Positions 15,482-24,797 are shown, counted from the first letter of the stretch. The stretch is DNA of 38,324 bases from Motilimonas sp. E26 (GCF_021278025.1 NZ_JAIBHJ010000022.1:1-38324), one strand, 5' to 3'. Numbers and translations: made by a program. Notes: generated by a model from the sequence alone, not told the origin.

Positions 15482-16501
15482 TTACTTGATTGGATCTGGC
15501 AGTGGTAATTGTTCGAGCCAACTGAGTAACGTCGGTATTGCAGTGCTCGCCATCGCATCTTCTCCTAACCAAACCAATTTTAACAAGTCTTTGATACCGT
15601 AGCTTTGGCCACTGAAATGCTTAGCGTCCAGTAAACCATGGTTGGCATCGTCCAATAGAGCAGTCGTAACAAAAGGGTTTGGCTGCTGTTGCCAATAGGC
15701 AAATTCCGTTTTAGCATCAACATTCAAATCATCCTTGCCCCACAAGAGTAAGGTAGGAATGTTAATCTTTGTGTATGCAGAGCTGGCATCAGAGTTTATA
15801 TTTTTAATAACAAATAAAAACCGCTGACGCGACATGTCACTGTTACGCCGGTAATCGGAGCGCAATGCCGATTTGAAGAAACGCACTTCATCATTGTATT
15901 GAGCTATAGCCACCTGAGTATCGGCCTTACTACTGCCTAATAATTGATGCTTCACGCGCGTATAATAACGACCCTGATCGATCCAATTTCTTGCAAAACC
16001 AACACCAACGGCAAAACCCACTTTATAGTCATTGTTTGATAATTCAGGAACCACCCAACCTGCTTGGCTAAAACCAATCAAGCCAGTATTACTAGTGGTA
16101 AAGCCATAGGTTTGTTGTACCCATTCAACCGCAGCCATCACCTCCTGTTGGCGATCGCTCATTGTTTGATTAAGCCAGTTACCCGACGAATCCCCCACTC
16201 CGGGCTTATCCCAACTTAGCACAGCATAACCTTTGGCTCTAAGAGGCTCCCAGATCAATTCATAATAACCATCGGCATCATACGTTTGCGCACCATCGCC
16301 ATGAACAAATACCAGCACAGCTTTCGCTGGCTGGTTTTGTAGTGGCGTTAGATACACGCCTGACAATTTATTTTCACCATCATAAAAAGTCACAGGCTGC
16401 GCATTCGCGTTCACCGCCGAAATAAACAGAAACAAAATAAAAGAAGAGATAGTCAACCACAATGTCATCAACCACTTCCACTGGCTAATATTAATATCCA
16501 T
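15482..16501 (-). CDS. exported alpha/beta hydrolase
   Basis: A 339-residue serine hydrolase with an N-terminal hydrophobic signal or anchor (about residues 12-34, ending ANAQ). The nucleophile elbow is GFSQAG, with an oxyanion-side VFVHGDGAQT. The probable acid is in LLWGKDDLNVD and the catalytic histidine in DDANHGLLDA. The substrate is unknown; relatives are annotated as dienelactone- or acylaminoacyl-hydrolase-like. The lipoprotein gene ends 23 bases upstream of its start, so they may be co-transcribed. Confidence 0.85.
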   Translation of the reverse strand: MDINISQWKWLMTLWLTISSFILFLFISAVNANAQPVTFYDGENKLSGVYLTPLQNQPAKAVLVFVHGDGAQTYDADGYYELIWEPLRAKGYAVLSWDKPGVGDSSGNWLNQTMSDRQQEVMAAVEWVQQTYGFTTSNTGLIGFSQAGWVVPELSNNDYKVGFAVGVGFARNWIDQGRYYTRVKHQLLGSSKADTQVAIAQYNDEVRFFKSALRSDYRRNSDMSRQRFLFVIKNINSDASSAYTKINIPTLLLWGKDDLNVDAKTEFAYWQQQPNPFVTTALLDDANHGLLDAKHFSGQSYGIKDLLKLVWLGEDAMASTAIPTLLSWLEQLPLPDPIK

Positions 16502-16524
16502 CGTGTGCCTCCTAACAGTCTATT

Positions 16525-17229
16525 TTATGATTCAGGTAGTAAGCTGCGTAGCCCCATTTGATCCACCACCACTAAATAGGAACGCCCTAAGTCTGCGTTA
16601 CACAAGTCGATCTTTTTCCCGCCCACTTCTAACCCAGAGGCACAATTAGTAACAGCTAAAGCCCGCGTTGCCTTGCCTTGCTCTGTCGTTAACGTAACCT
16701 GCTCTGAGCCATTAAGGCTCACTGGCATCGCACTGTGAGTAAATAGGCGAACTTTATAAACCCCATCTTGGTCAGATGACTCTTTACCAAAGTATGTCAG
16801 CTTAAATTGCGAGCCCATCATCCAAGCAACGACCCATAATTTAGGCGTTTTTTTATATTCAAAGTCGAGATTAACGCTCGTTTTAGCTTGTTTTATCAAA
16901 GTGTTACTATCGCTAACACCTAAATGCACGCCAGTCTGATGTGCTCTGTACGTATGGGAGTATGTTTGCGACTCATTCACCCCAATATTACTCAACACTT
17001 GATGGCCGCCATTAAACAGTTCATCTTGCTCGTCATCCTCTAATACATCATCACGCATTAAATAAAAATTCGCCGCTTTATCTGTGGTATTGATATAGGT
17101 GAAATGTGCCTTAGTTTCGATTAGTTTTTTTAAGTCACTCGAACCACAGCCACTCAATACAAGCCCGCTAAGCGCCAAACAACCCAATAATGAGCATTTC
17201 TTTATTATGTCAAACGTTGTCAACTGCAT
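16525..17229 (-). CDS. lipoprotein, DUF4397-like
   Basis: A 234-residue lipoprotein with a signal peptide and lipobox LSGC at about residues 25-28. The mature part begins FTYINTTDKAANFYL, reminiscent of DUF4397 beta-sandwich proteins, and carries a cysteine pair near the C-terminus (TNCASG, DLCNADL). The function is unknown. It shares a 41-bp upstream element with the hydrolase lipoprotein gene at 17401-18504, suggesting common regulation. Confidence 0.7.
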   Translation of the reverse strand: MQLTTFDIIKKCSLLGCLALSGLVLSGCGSSDLKKLIETKAHFTYINTTDKAANFYLMRDDVLEDDEQDELFNGGHQVLSNIGVNESQTYSHTYRAHQTGVHLGVSDSNTLIKQAKTSVNLDFEYKKTPKLWVVAWMMGSQFKLTYFGKESSDQDGVYKVRLFTHSAMPVSLNGSEQVTLTTEQGKATRALAVTNCASGLEVGGKKIDLCNADLGRSYLVVVDQMGLRSLLPES

Positions 17230-17280
17230 TTTCTCATTCCTTCCATATGAATAACCAAAGCAAATATATTGCTCAGTTAA

Positions 17281-17321
17281 GATAAGGGTTTTTAATGGCG
17301 TTTAGTGTTAGCAATTGTAAG
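17281..17321 (-). promoter_or_regulatory. shared promoter-like element, copy 1
   Basis: This 41-base stretch, 52 bases upstream of the lipoprotein gene at 16525-17229, aligns without gaps to 18552-18592 with about 34 identities. The best-kept part on the plus strand is TTTAGTGTTA, one base, CAATTGTAAG. It is likely an operator or promoter for a common regulator. Confidence 0.55.
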
Positions 17322-17400
17322 ATTTAACGGCGATTTTGTTAGTGTACAACGCCAAATTAGAGTGTTGGATTTAATCAATACTAAATGCCACCATTTTTTG

Positions 17401-18504
17401 TCAGGACATGCTGTTGATTGACGTCGTCCAATCATCAATCTTTTCAATCACATACTCCTCAATAGTGGTTTCAATTTCCCAATATTCTTGCGGACCCGTT
17501 CCCTTTTTCGCCGTTTGGAATAAGTGATTTAAGTGGTCAAAAGTGTGCACTTCTGATTGCGGATGACGCAGCAAATGACGAGTTGGTGCTTCATTAATAG
17601 CAGCTGAGACCAGTAGGTCTTTTGCACCAAATAACGCCAATACGGGGCCGCGGTATTTCTTAATTAAAGGTTTTATATCCCGATGTGCTTCAGTGAACCA
17701 CCAATTAGATCCAAATTGGTCTACTACATTTTGAATATGATCCACATCTGTAATCCCCGCATTACGGGTATATTCTCGTAATAATGATTGGGCTTGCTCT
17801 TTAGTGCTTGAGATCCGTAGAATTTCAAAAATATCTGTTAATTCTTTAACTTGCAAATCAGATAAAGATTGCGGAATACCATTAGCGCGATTGATTTCTT
17901 GATTCTGACGTACCACAGCCTGAGCGGTGGTTTCGACACTAATACCTGCCAAACTAATAATAGAATCAGGGGGCTCTATTTCTGCGGCAAGCAAGGCTTT
18001 AATACCTCCTTGAGAGTGCCCCAAAAAACCAGATGAGGTCAGCCGAATGTTTGAACTCTCACGCAACCATTTTAGGGCAGCGGCCGCATCAGCAGAGAAC
18101 TCATTATCAGAAGCAGTCATATAATCTCCCGTACTATCGCCAACGCCTCGGTTGTCGTAACGAAGTACCGCATAACCGCGCTGAGTTAATAGATGGGAAA
18201 TAACTAAAAAATATTGATGCCCTGCTATTTCATCATTCCGACTCGCAGGAGGGGCCCCGCTTTCATGGCCTGAAATTAACACCACCGCAGGAAAACTCTC
18301 TCCTTCTGTTGGATAAGTTAACTCGCCAGCTAACAAGGTGCCATCAGTAGGGTTAACGAATTCCACTTGCCTAATATTATATTGCCGCTCTTGCGGCTCT
18401 TGTGGATGAGGCACAAGATTAAACAGAATATTATCTAGGGCATTACTGCATGCTGAAAGTAAACGTACCAACGGCAGTAATGCCATTTTTAAGAAACGAT
18501 TCAT
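17401..18504 (-). CDS. alpha/beta hydrolase lipoprotein
   Basis: A 367-residue serine hydrolase. The start has a lipoprotein-like signal (MNRFLKMALLPLVRLLSACS, with lipobox LSAC), so it is probably anchored in an envelope membrane. The nucleophile elbow is GHSQGG, the probable acid lies in LFGAKDLLVSA and the histidine in FDHLNHLFQ. The substrate is unknown. The gene is 171 bases upstream of the DUF4397-like lipoprotein and shares its 41-bp upstream element. Confidence 0.85.
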   Translation of the reverse strand: MNRFLKMALLPLVRLLSACSNALDNILFNLVPHPQEPQERQYNIRQVEFVNPTDGTLLAGELTYPTEGESFPAVVLISGHESGAPPASRNDEIAGHQYFLVISHLLTQRGYAVLRYDNRGVGDSTGDYMTASDNEFSADAAAALKWLRESSNIRLTSSGFLGHSQGGIKALLAAEIEPPDSIISLAGISVETTAQAVVRQNQEINRANGIPQSLSDLQVKELTDIFEILRISSTKEQAQSLLREYTRNAGITDVDHIQNVVDQFGSNWWFTEAHRDIKPLIKKYRGPVLALFGAKDLLVSAAINEAPTRHLLRHPQSEVHTFDHLNHLFQTAKKGTGPQEYWEIETTIEEYVIEKIDDWTTSINSMS

Positions 18505-18551
18505 AAATCCTCACAAAAATGCTTTTGAAGCCAAATAAGGTTCATTGCAAA

Positions 18552-18592
18552 GATAATGGTTTTTGATTCGTTTTAGTGTTAACAATTGTAAG
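18552..18592 (-). promoter_or_regulatory. shared promoter-like element, copy 2
   Basis: This is the second copy of the 41-bp element, 47 bases upstream of the hydrolase gene at 17401-18504. Both copies lie at nearly the same distance from their start codons, which argues for a regulatory role. Confidence 0.55.
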
Positions 18593-18682
18593 GCTGAGCA
18601 AAAATTTATTCCGCAAGTCATTACAGAAATCTACCCAACAAACACACCACCGCACAGACTAGATAACTAATAGGTATTTTTT

Positions 18683-18760
18683 CGGCAAATTTCCTTTCAG
18701 GGGGAAAACAAAGCGTATCGGGATAAATTCACTGCACTTTGCAGGGAAAAATACTCTGTC
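18683..18760. repeat. dispersed intergenic repeat, copy A
   Basis: The segment aligns along its whole length with 26628-26702: CGGCAAA, TTTCAGGG, GAAAAC, AAAGCGTA, ATTCAC, TTTGCAGG and AAAAATA blocks occur in the same order. It fills part of the 279-base gap before the hydrolase at 18504; I see no gene in that gap. Confidence 0.6.
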
Positions 18761-18783
18761 ACAGCGCCATCACATCAGGTTTC

Positions 18784-19179
18784 CTAAACATTCACCTTAT
18801 AAGTCAGGTCGGTCACTTCATCGCCAGTCATACCGCGAAAACCCCATTGATAAGGCGCTTGCTCTTTAATGATCACTTCGATATCCACTGGTTTGATGCC
18901 AAGCTGTTGTTCAATGTCGACAAACAGCGTTTTAATTAGTCGCTTTTGTGTTTCGATTTCACGCCCCGCCATCAGGTTAATTTCAATCACGGTATAGGCA
19001 TCGCTGCGTCCGCCGGGCGCATAAAAATCACTTTTATCCATAGGTATAAAACGATGAGCCCGTTTATCTTCAGGCATGCCAAGCACGCTTTGCATCGCGC
19101 CGTGAATCACATTTGAAAGCTTAGCTTTAATGGGGTTAAGTTGTTCAGCAATACCATAAATAACTATCATATTTTGCAT
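18784..19179 (-). CDS. tautomerase-superfamily protein lacking the catalytic Pro1
   Basis: A 131-residue protein of the tautomerase/MIF-like superfamily, with sequence blocks such as FIPMDKSDFYAPGGRSDAYT and WGFRGMTGDE. The family normally uses an N-terminal proline right after the start methionine; here residues 1-6 are MQNMIV and an alternative start at Met4 still gives isoleucine. It may therefore be inactive as a tautomerase or use another chemistry. It is 25 bases downstream of the TetR gene on the same strand, so probably part of the same operon. Confidence 0.75.
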   Translation of the reverse strand: MQNMIVIYGIAEQLNPIKAKLSNVIHGAMQSVLGMPEDKRAHRFIPMDKSDFYAPGGRSDAYTVIEINLMAGREIETQKRLIKTLFVDIEQQLGIKPVDIEVIIKEQAPYQWGFRGMTGDEVTDLTYKVNV

Positions 19180-19204
19180 CCTTGTAAATATATTTAGTGC
19201 CTAC

Positions 19205-19792
19205 TTAAGCACAAATGTCGTGATAAAGTTGATCAGCCAAAGCTTGGAGTGTTTCAGCATTAGGATGGGTATGAGCAAAGGTGCGTAGGCCATAAATACC
19301 CATTGCTAAATAACGCGCTAAGTGCTCACAATCTCGCCCTGATGTTAGCTCACCCTGCGATTTAGCCCTTTCAAATACTTGAGTTAACGCTTGTTGCCAT
19401 GCAGCTAGGTTATTCGCAATAATTTGCTGCACCTCAGCATCTTGCTCTGCCATTTCGTTTAACGCTTTGGTTAATAGGCACGCTTGACTACTATCGCAAC
19501 TGAGGCATTGTTGCACCAGATCGTCGATATAGGCTTTTAATTGCATTAAAGCGGGTCGCTCATCAGCAAAAAAAGCGGCAAATTCAATACTGCGATCCAG
19601 TCGATATTGCTCTAATGCCGCCAACAACAAACCCCGTTTATTCTCAAAGGCACAATAAATCGATCCTGGATGTAAACCCGTCGCCGCTTTAAGATCTTGC
19701 ATGCTGGTTTTACCGTATCCCTTGTCCATAAAGGCGGTCATGGCGCAGCGCAGCACTTTTTCTCGGTCAAATTCGGCGTTTCTCATTAACAT
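19205..19792 (-). CDS. TetR-family transcription regulator
   Basis: A 195-residue regulator with an N-terminal TetR helix-turn-helix (about residues 8-54, including GYGKTSMQDLKAATGLHPGS). The ATG at 19792 or 19786 is preferred, since the longer frame reads through the operator region. It is divergent from an Old Yellow Enzyme gene, a layout known from NemR and related electrophile sensors. Cysteines at about 91, 95 and 100 (QQCLSCDSSQAC) could sense electrophiles; that is inference. Confidence 0.88.
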   Translation of the reverse strand: MLMRNAEFDREKVLRCAMTAFMDKGYGKTSMQDLKAATGLHPGSIYCAFENKRGLLLAALEQYRLDRSIEFAAFFADERPALMQLKAYIDDLVQQCLSCDSSQACLLTKALNEMAEQDAEVQQIIANNLAAWQQALTQVFERAKSQGELTSGRDCEHLARYLAMGIYGLRTFAHTHPNAETLQALADQLYHDICA

Positions 19793-19829
19793 ACTCGGGC
19801 AATATCGGATATGGCCATTGTACTTAATT

Positions 19830-19896
19830 TTGAATGCTTGTTCAAAATAATACTTGAACAAACATTCAAATAAGAATATCTTGAACGAACATTCAA
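19830..19896. promoter_or_regulatory. three operator-like repeats between tetR and the OYE gene
   Basis: Three 16-base units of the form TTGAA-N6-TTCAA lie at 19830-19845, 19854-19869 and 19881-19896 (first TTGAATGCTTGTTCAA, second TTGAACAAACATTCAA, third TTGAACGAACATTCAA). Centre-to-centre spacing is 24 and 27 bases. They sit between the divergent starts, so binding would control both genes. Confidence 0.7.
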
Positions 19897-19922
19897 AATA
19901 CAACAGTAACCACCGAGGCCAT

Positions 19923-20978
19923 ATGACGGACAATCTTTTTCAACCTTTCGCCCTTAATGAAACGATTACCCTAAACAACCGCATTCTCATGGCGCCGCTC
20001 ACTCGCTGTATGGCAGATGACGATTTAGTGCCGACTCAAGCCATGGCTGAGTATTACGGTCGCCGCGCCGAGGCGGGTTTAATCATTTCAGAAGCGGTCA
20101 TTATTCGCCCTGATGGCCAGGGCTATCCCAATACACCGGGCTTATTTACTGCAGCACAAGTAGAAGGCTGGAAAAAAGTGACTCAAGCCGTGCATGACAA
20201 CGGTGGTAAAATTTTTGCGCAGCTATGGCACACTGGCCGCGTAGCACACCCACACTTTTTTAGCGCCGCAACCGGTAGCAAGGCCGTGATGGCACCTTCA
20301 GCAATCGCAGTTGAAGGCACTGTGCCGCGTATGCGTGAATTAGAGTATCAAACACCTACCCCTGCAACTCATGAAGATATTGAGCAATTAGTAGAAGACT
20401 ATGCTCAAGCTGCCGCTAATGCGATGATTGCTGGATTTGACGGCGTGGAAATCCATGGTGCAAATGGCTACTTAATCGATCAATTCTTACATTACGGCAG
20501 CAACCAACGCAGCGACGAATTTGGTGAAACACCAGAAAACATGGCGCGTTTTCCACTCGCCGTGGTGGATGCCGTGATTGCCGAAATTGGCCAAGATCGC
20601 ACAGCCATTCGCTTATCGCCCGGGGCCTATTTTAATATGCCTGCCGATCCTCGCGATCGTGCCGTGTTTGATTACCTACTGGCGCAATTAGAAAACCGAA
20701 ACTTAGCCTTTGTTCATGTTGGTATTTTTGATGACGCATTAGAGTTTGATTATTTAGGTGGCCGCGCATCCAGTTACATTCGCGCCAATTACAGTAAGAC
20801 ATTAGTGGGTGTGGGCAGCCTCACCGCCGAGATGGGCAGTGCCGCCATCGCCGAGAATCAGTATGATTTATTAGCGATTGGCCGTCCGTTTATCGCCAAC
20901 CCCGACTACGTAGCCCGCGTCCGTGAAGGCAAAGACTTGGTTGAATACTCTGAAGAAATGTTGATGAGTTTGGTTTAA
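19923..20978 (+). CDS. Old Yellow Enzyme family alkene reductase
   Basis: A 351-residue FMN-dependent flavoprotein TIM barrel that reduces activated carbon-carbon double bonds or nitro groups using NADPH. Visible features are the opening LFQPFALNETITLNNRILMA, YYGRRAEAGLIISEA, the substrate-binding HGANGYLIDQFL and the phosphate-binding GRPFIANPD. ATG 19923 is preferred over an upstream ATG at 19854 because GAGG lies just before it and the upstream part reads through the operators. Probably induced by electrophiles through the divergent TetR protein. Confidence 0.93.
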   Translation: MTDNLFQPFALNETITLNNRILMAPLTRCMADDDLVPTQAMAEYYGRRAEAGLIISEAVIIRPDGQGYPNTPGLFTAAQVEGWKKVTQAVHDNGGKIFAQLWHTGRVAHPHFFSAATGSKAVMAPSAIAVEGTVPRMRELEYQTPTPATHEDIEQLVEDYAQAAANAMIAGFDGVEIHGANGYLIDQFLHYGSNQRSDEFGETPENMARFPLAVVDAVIAEIGQDRTAIRLSPGAYFNMPADPRDRAVFDYLLAQLENRNLAFVHVGIFDDALEFDYLGGRASSYIRANYSKTLVGVGSLTAEMGSAAIAENQYDLLAIGRPFIANPDYVARVREGKDLVEYSEEMLMSLV

Positions 20979-21065
20979 CCGTCATTTAATCGCAGCGTTT
21001 ATCGGTGATTTATCGCAGCATCACTGCTGCACCTTGCCTGTTAAACGGGTTGATTTGTGTTTTTT

Positions 21066-21166
21066 GTGGGACCTGAGCTTGCTCACGGAATGTATGATGT
21101 TCGCTGAGCAAGCTCATCTCCACGGATACATACAACCTCTCGTAGGCGCCCCAGTGATGGGGCGAA
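21066..21166. repeat. three REP-like units between convergent genes
   Basis: A plus-strand unit (21066-21090, stem TGAGC/GCTCA) and a minus-strand unit (21100-21123) form an inverted pair; each matches GTGGGA or GTGGAG, then TGAGCTTGCTCA, then GGAA or GCGAA. A third unit (21142-21166) begins GTAGG, has perfect stem CGCCCCA/TGGGGCG and ends in GCGAA. They lie between the converging OYE and aldo/keto reductase genes, a common place for REP elements. Confidence 0.7.
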
Positions 21167-21180
21167 AATACGATAAAGAA

Positions 21181-22053
21181 CTAAGCCACACCATGCCCTT
21201 TTGATGCAGCCCAAATGCGATACCATTGTTCACGCGTCATGGTTAGCTCAAGAGCATTGAGCGCGGTTTGCACTCGCGCAATTTTGCCGCTGCCAATAAT
21301 TGGTACAGGGTTGGCGGGTAGCTTCATCACCCAAGCATACGCTACTTCATCAATGCAGCTTGCGCCAATTTCATCCGCCACTTGCTGTAAGGTGTGTTGC
21401 ACGCGTTTGGCCTGAGCTGATTCACCATTAAACAACTGCCCGCCTGCTAAGCAAGACCATGCCATTGGTCGCACCTTTAGTTGCTGCATTTGTGCCAAGG
21501 TGCCATCTTCGGTGGCTTGCATATTGATTGGGTTGATTTCAATTTGGTTGGTCACTAGCGGCACATCTAAGCGCGATTGTAACAAGTTAAATTCAGCCAC
21601 ACTGAAGTTAGACACGCCAAAATGCTCAACCTTTCCCGCTGCTTTTAACTGCGCGAAAGCTTCTGCCATTTCATCCACTTGCATTAATAAATCAGGGCGA
21701 TGAATTAACAGCACATCCAGTTTTTCAACTTGCAAATTGGTTAACGAACGCTCCACCGAGGTAATAATCTCGGCCTGACCGCTGTCGTAATGAGCCACTT
21801 GTTCGCCTTGGCCAGGAATGATGCCGCACTTAGAAATCACTTGTAGTTGCGCGCGTAAACTTGGCTCCAGTGCTAGCGCCTCACCAAACAGAGCTTCACT
21901 TTGATACACCGGCGCGTGATCGACACTGGTTACGCCTAGCTCAACGTGTTGCTTAATAAACGTCAGGCGTTGCTGCGGCGTCATGTTCCAATGGGCCATG
22001 CGCCAATAGCCTTGCACTAACGGGGAAAATAGCGATGAAGGTAATGCATTCAT
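21181..22053 (-). CDS. aldo/keto reductase
   Basis: A 290-residue NAD(P)H-dependent aldo/keto reductase TIM barrel, close to YdhF-type enzymes. The catalytic tetrad is suggested by SVDHAPVYQSE (Asp and Tyr), ISKCG (Lys) and VLLIHRPD (His). The C-terminal cofactor region reads PVPIIGSGKIARVQ. The start is set at ATG 22053, which follows TAGGAG; the longer frame reads into the operator region. Divergent from a LysR gene, which probably controls it. The substrate is unknown. Confidence 0.9.
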   Translation of the reverse strand: MNALPSSLFSPLVQGYWRMAHWNMTPQQRLTFIKQHVELGVTSVDHAPVYQSEALFGEALALEPSLRAQLQVISKCGIIPGQGEQVAHYDSGQAEIITSVERSLTNLQVEKLDVLLIHRPDLLMQVDEMAEAFAQLKAAGKVEHFGVSNFSVAEFNLLQSRLDVPLVTNQIEINPINMQATEDGTLAQMQQLKVRPMAWSCLAGGQLFNGESAQAKRVQHTLQQVADEIGASCIDEVAYAWVMKLPANPVPIIGSGKIARVQTALNALELTMTREQWYRIWAASKGHGVA

Positions 22054-22145
22054 AATAAAGCTCCTAGCCAAGTAGAAAATATCATTTACTGATCCCATCC
22101 TATGCCGCCAACGGGTCAGATTAAAGGCCAAAACAAAAACTAACT

Positions 22146-22169
22146 ATTCTATATAACGAACAATAGAAT
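22146..22169. promoter_or_regulatory. candidate LysR operator between akr and lysR
   Basis: ATTCTAT and ATAGAAT form perfect 7-bp arms around ten bases, located between the divergent starts at 22053 and 22231. The symmetry and spacing fit a LysR-type binding dyad. Binding is inferred. Confidence 0.5.
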
Positions 22170-22230
22170 GCATTTTTGCTGATGATTAACCACAATGAGT
22201 CGTATTGTGAGATATAGAGAGATTAGCGCC

Positions 22231-23127
22231 ATGCAAAAAGCCCATAAACGTTTTGAACGTTACCACTTATTTAGTGAAGTGGCGGAAACTTTAAACTTTG
22301 CCAAAGCCGCTGAAAATCTCGGTATCTCGCGCAGCTATTTATCCACGCAAATTAGCACCTTAGAAAAAGAGCTGGCAGTAAGCTTACTGATCCGCACCAC
22401 CCGCCATGTCAAACTCACCGCCGCGGGGCATCAAGTGCTGCAAAAAATGCGGCAAATAAACGCATCTGTTGCCAATTTAGAAAAAGGCTTAAACCAGGTC
22501 ACCACTGATGTTACAGGGCAAATTAGTATTACCGCGCCAATGCTATTTAGCCAACGTTATTTACTGCCTTTATGTGCTCGCTTTCAGCAGCAATATCCAG
22601 GCATCACCTTTGACCTAAACATTGGCTATCAAAATGAAAATCTTGCCAGCAGCCGGTTTGATTTTGCCATTCGTGCCACCAACACGCCGCCAGAAAATAT
22701 GGTGGCGAAAAAGCTATTGAGTTATCAACATATTTGCTGCGCATCGCCGGAATACTTAGCAAAAAATGGCCGCCCAGTCACACCGTTAGATTTGACCCAT
22801 CATAGCTGCTTGTCCGACCCCAACTTAACACTCTGGCACTTTGAGCAACAAAACGATCAATACGATGTCGACACCCACGGCACACTGCAAATCAACGACA
22901 ACATGCTACTGATTCAAGCCGCCTTGCAAGGCCAAGGCATTATCAAGCTACCTGATTTTTTACTTAATCCACTGATTAGCCAAGATCAATTAATCCAAGT
23001 GTTGCCGGAGTTCACTACTTTAAGTCGTGATATCTATTTACTGTTCCCACATCAAGCCAACCGCTCGGCCAAACTACGGGCGTTTATTGAACACGTCAGC
23101 CAGTTTTGGCAAGGCGGTCAAGAGTAG
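22231..23127 (+). CDS. LysR-family transcription regulator
   Basis: A 298-residue regulator with an N-terminal winged helix-turn-helix (about residues 7-66, including FAKAAENLGISRSYLSTQIS) and a periplasmic-binding-like effector domain from about residue 90. The ATG at 22231 gives the family-typical N-terminus; an in-frame ATG at 22195 would add 12 residues. It faces the aldo/keto reductase gene and probably activates or represses it in response to an unknown small molecule. Confidence 0.9.
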   Translation: MQKAHKRFERYHLFSEVAETLNFAKAAENLGISRSYLSTQISTLEKELAVSLLIRTTRHVKLTAAGHQVLQKMRQINASVANLEKGLNQVTTDVTGQISITAPMLFSQRYLLPLCARFQQQYPGITFDLNIGYQNENLASSRFDFAIRATNTPPENMVAKKLLSYQHICCASPEYLAKNGRPVTPLDLTHHSCLSDPNLTLWHFEQQNDQYDVDTHGTLQINDNMLLIQAALQGQGIIKLPDFLLNPLISQDQLIQVLPEFTTLSRDIYLLFPHQANRSAKLRAFIEHVSQFWQGGQE

Positions 23128-23129
23128 AT

Positions 23130-24689
23130 TTACTCAGCATTAAAACGCTTAACCAAATTCACGGTTTTAGTCAGCTCTTGCTCCATTTCACGGTGCGCAT
23201 GATGAGCATTAGTCGCCACTTGTTGGCCTGATTGCGCCTGTAAAACTAACTCTTCTAAACGCTGATGTAGCTCTGCACTTGCTTGATTTTGATTAAGAGC
23301 GAGTGATTTTATTTCTTGGTTGATACCCATCACGTCAACTATTTCAACAAATATTTGACCAAATTGACTGCTCACTTGCTCAATCGCCGCCACATTAGTG
23401 TGTAAAGTAGTTTGGCTAGCATTCATACTATCCACAGCATGTTGTGCCCCTTGCTGTAGCGTGGAAATCATCGTGTTAATTTTTTCTGTCGATTGACTGG
23501 TTTTACCCGCTAAAGAGCGCACTTCATCAGCAACCACGGCAAAACCTCGGCCTTGCTCACCCGCACGAGCGGCCTCAATGGCAGCATTAAGGGCCAATAA
23601 ATTTGTTTGGTCGGCAATACTTTTAATGACATCCAGTACGCCAGTGATGGATTGCGTGTTCTCTGATAGGCTTTTTATCGATGCTGCCGTTAGGGTCATT
23701 TCTTGTTCAAATGCTTTAATCCCAGATAATGACTCTTCAATTGTACCGTTAGTTCGAGTTGCATCTTGATTGACATTTTCAACCTTAGAATTGGAGGTGG
23801 TCGATGAGCTAATGATGCTCTCACTCATTTGGTTGACTTGATCGATTTGCTGCTGGGCAAGGTGTACATCGTCAGCTTGCTTACTAATCAATTCAATCAA
23901 TTGCTGAGAGTACTGATGGCTATTATCTTTCAAATCCGTTAACCGCGACGTTTGCTCACTAAGATGGGTAAAGGACTGAGACAACGCTTCAAGTAACTGG
24001 TTAAAATACTGCGCAATATTTTTTAGTTCAGGCGCACCTTTCTCTTCAATTCGGGCACTTAAATTAGCGTCGCCTTGGCTAAGTCGCCTAATACTTAAGG
24101 CAAAATGCTGTAATGGTTTACTCAGCAACCAGTGGATAGAGAAGTAAACCACGCAAGTGACCAACAGCATCTGACCAATAAAAAAACCAATTAATGTACG
24201 GCTATTAGCATTAATTTCGTCGGCAATCACTTGATAATTATAGGCCACGGCTAGATGACCAACGACATCGTCTTTTTTGCCATATTTAATCTCTTGCCAG
24301 ACTTCTAAGTAGTCCGTGTTATCAACCGTTTGATACTGACTATTTCGATTAGCGTTGAGCTCTATTTTACCTGTGTATTGCGAGAGGTCATCAGCGCTGT
24401 AAATCAATTTCCCATTACTATCGAGCACTTGTAAAAACAGTATGCTATTCGGGTTTTGCTGATTCACAACTTGAATATCCTCAGCAATGTTTTCGACCTT
24501 ATTGAAACGTGCCGCCCCTGCAATTTTTAATGAGATAGCAGAGCTCATTAATAAACTTTGCTGCTGAAACTGATGCTTTGCTAACGTCTGCACATGGTAA
24601 CGGTTTAGCGCAAATGACAAAGCAGAACCAACCACAAGCAAGACAATAATGATGCAAGACAACGTAACCTTGATTGACCAATTTTGCAT
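23130..24689 (-). CDS. methyl-accepting chemotaxis protein
   Basis: A 519-residue chemoreceptor. It has a first membrane helix (about residues 10-26), a small periplasmic sensor of about 140 residues, a second membrane helix (about 170-190), a HAMP domain and a coiled-coil signalling hairpin with a tip motif [20 protein letters not shown] and [12 protein letters not shown]. No C-terminal CheR-binding pentapeptide is seen. The start is ATG 24689, following GGAG; an upstream TTG adds five residues. It is divergent from a free periplasmic Cache-like protein, suggesting a shared ligand or a binding partner. Confidence 0.93.
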   Translation of the reverse strand: MQNWSIKVTLSCIIIVLLVVGSALSFALNRYHVQTLAKHQFQQQSLLMSSAISLKIAGAARFNKVENIAEDIQVVNQQNPNSILFLQVLDSNGKLIYSADDLSQYTGKIELNANRNSQYQTVDNTDYLEVWQEIKYGKKDDVVGHLAVAYNYQVIADEINANSRTLIGFFIGQMLLVTCVVYFSIHWLLSKPLQHFALSIRRLSQGDANLSARIEEKGAPELKNIAQYFNQLLEALSQSFTHLSEQTSRLTDLKDNSHQYSQQLIELISKQADDVHLAQQQIDQVNQMSESIISSSTTSNSKVENVNQDATRTNGTIEESLSGIKAFEQEMTLTAASIKSLSENTQSITGVLDVIKSIADQTNLLALNAAIEAARAGEQGRGFAVVADEVRSLAGKTSQSTEKINTMISTLQQGAQHAVDSMNASQTTLHTNVAAIEQVSSQFGQIFVEIVDVMGINQEIKSLALNQNQASAELHQRLEELVLQAQSGQQVATNAHHAHREMEQELTKTVNLVKRFNAE

Positions 24690-24797
24690 GAAATTATTCT
24701 CCAAAAAGCCAGACTCAAAAGCGAAGGAAGCAAGCGTAAAAAATAGACTATGCTGTAACTGTAGTTGACATATAAATCATTATAAAGTGAGGTAAAG

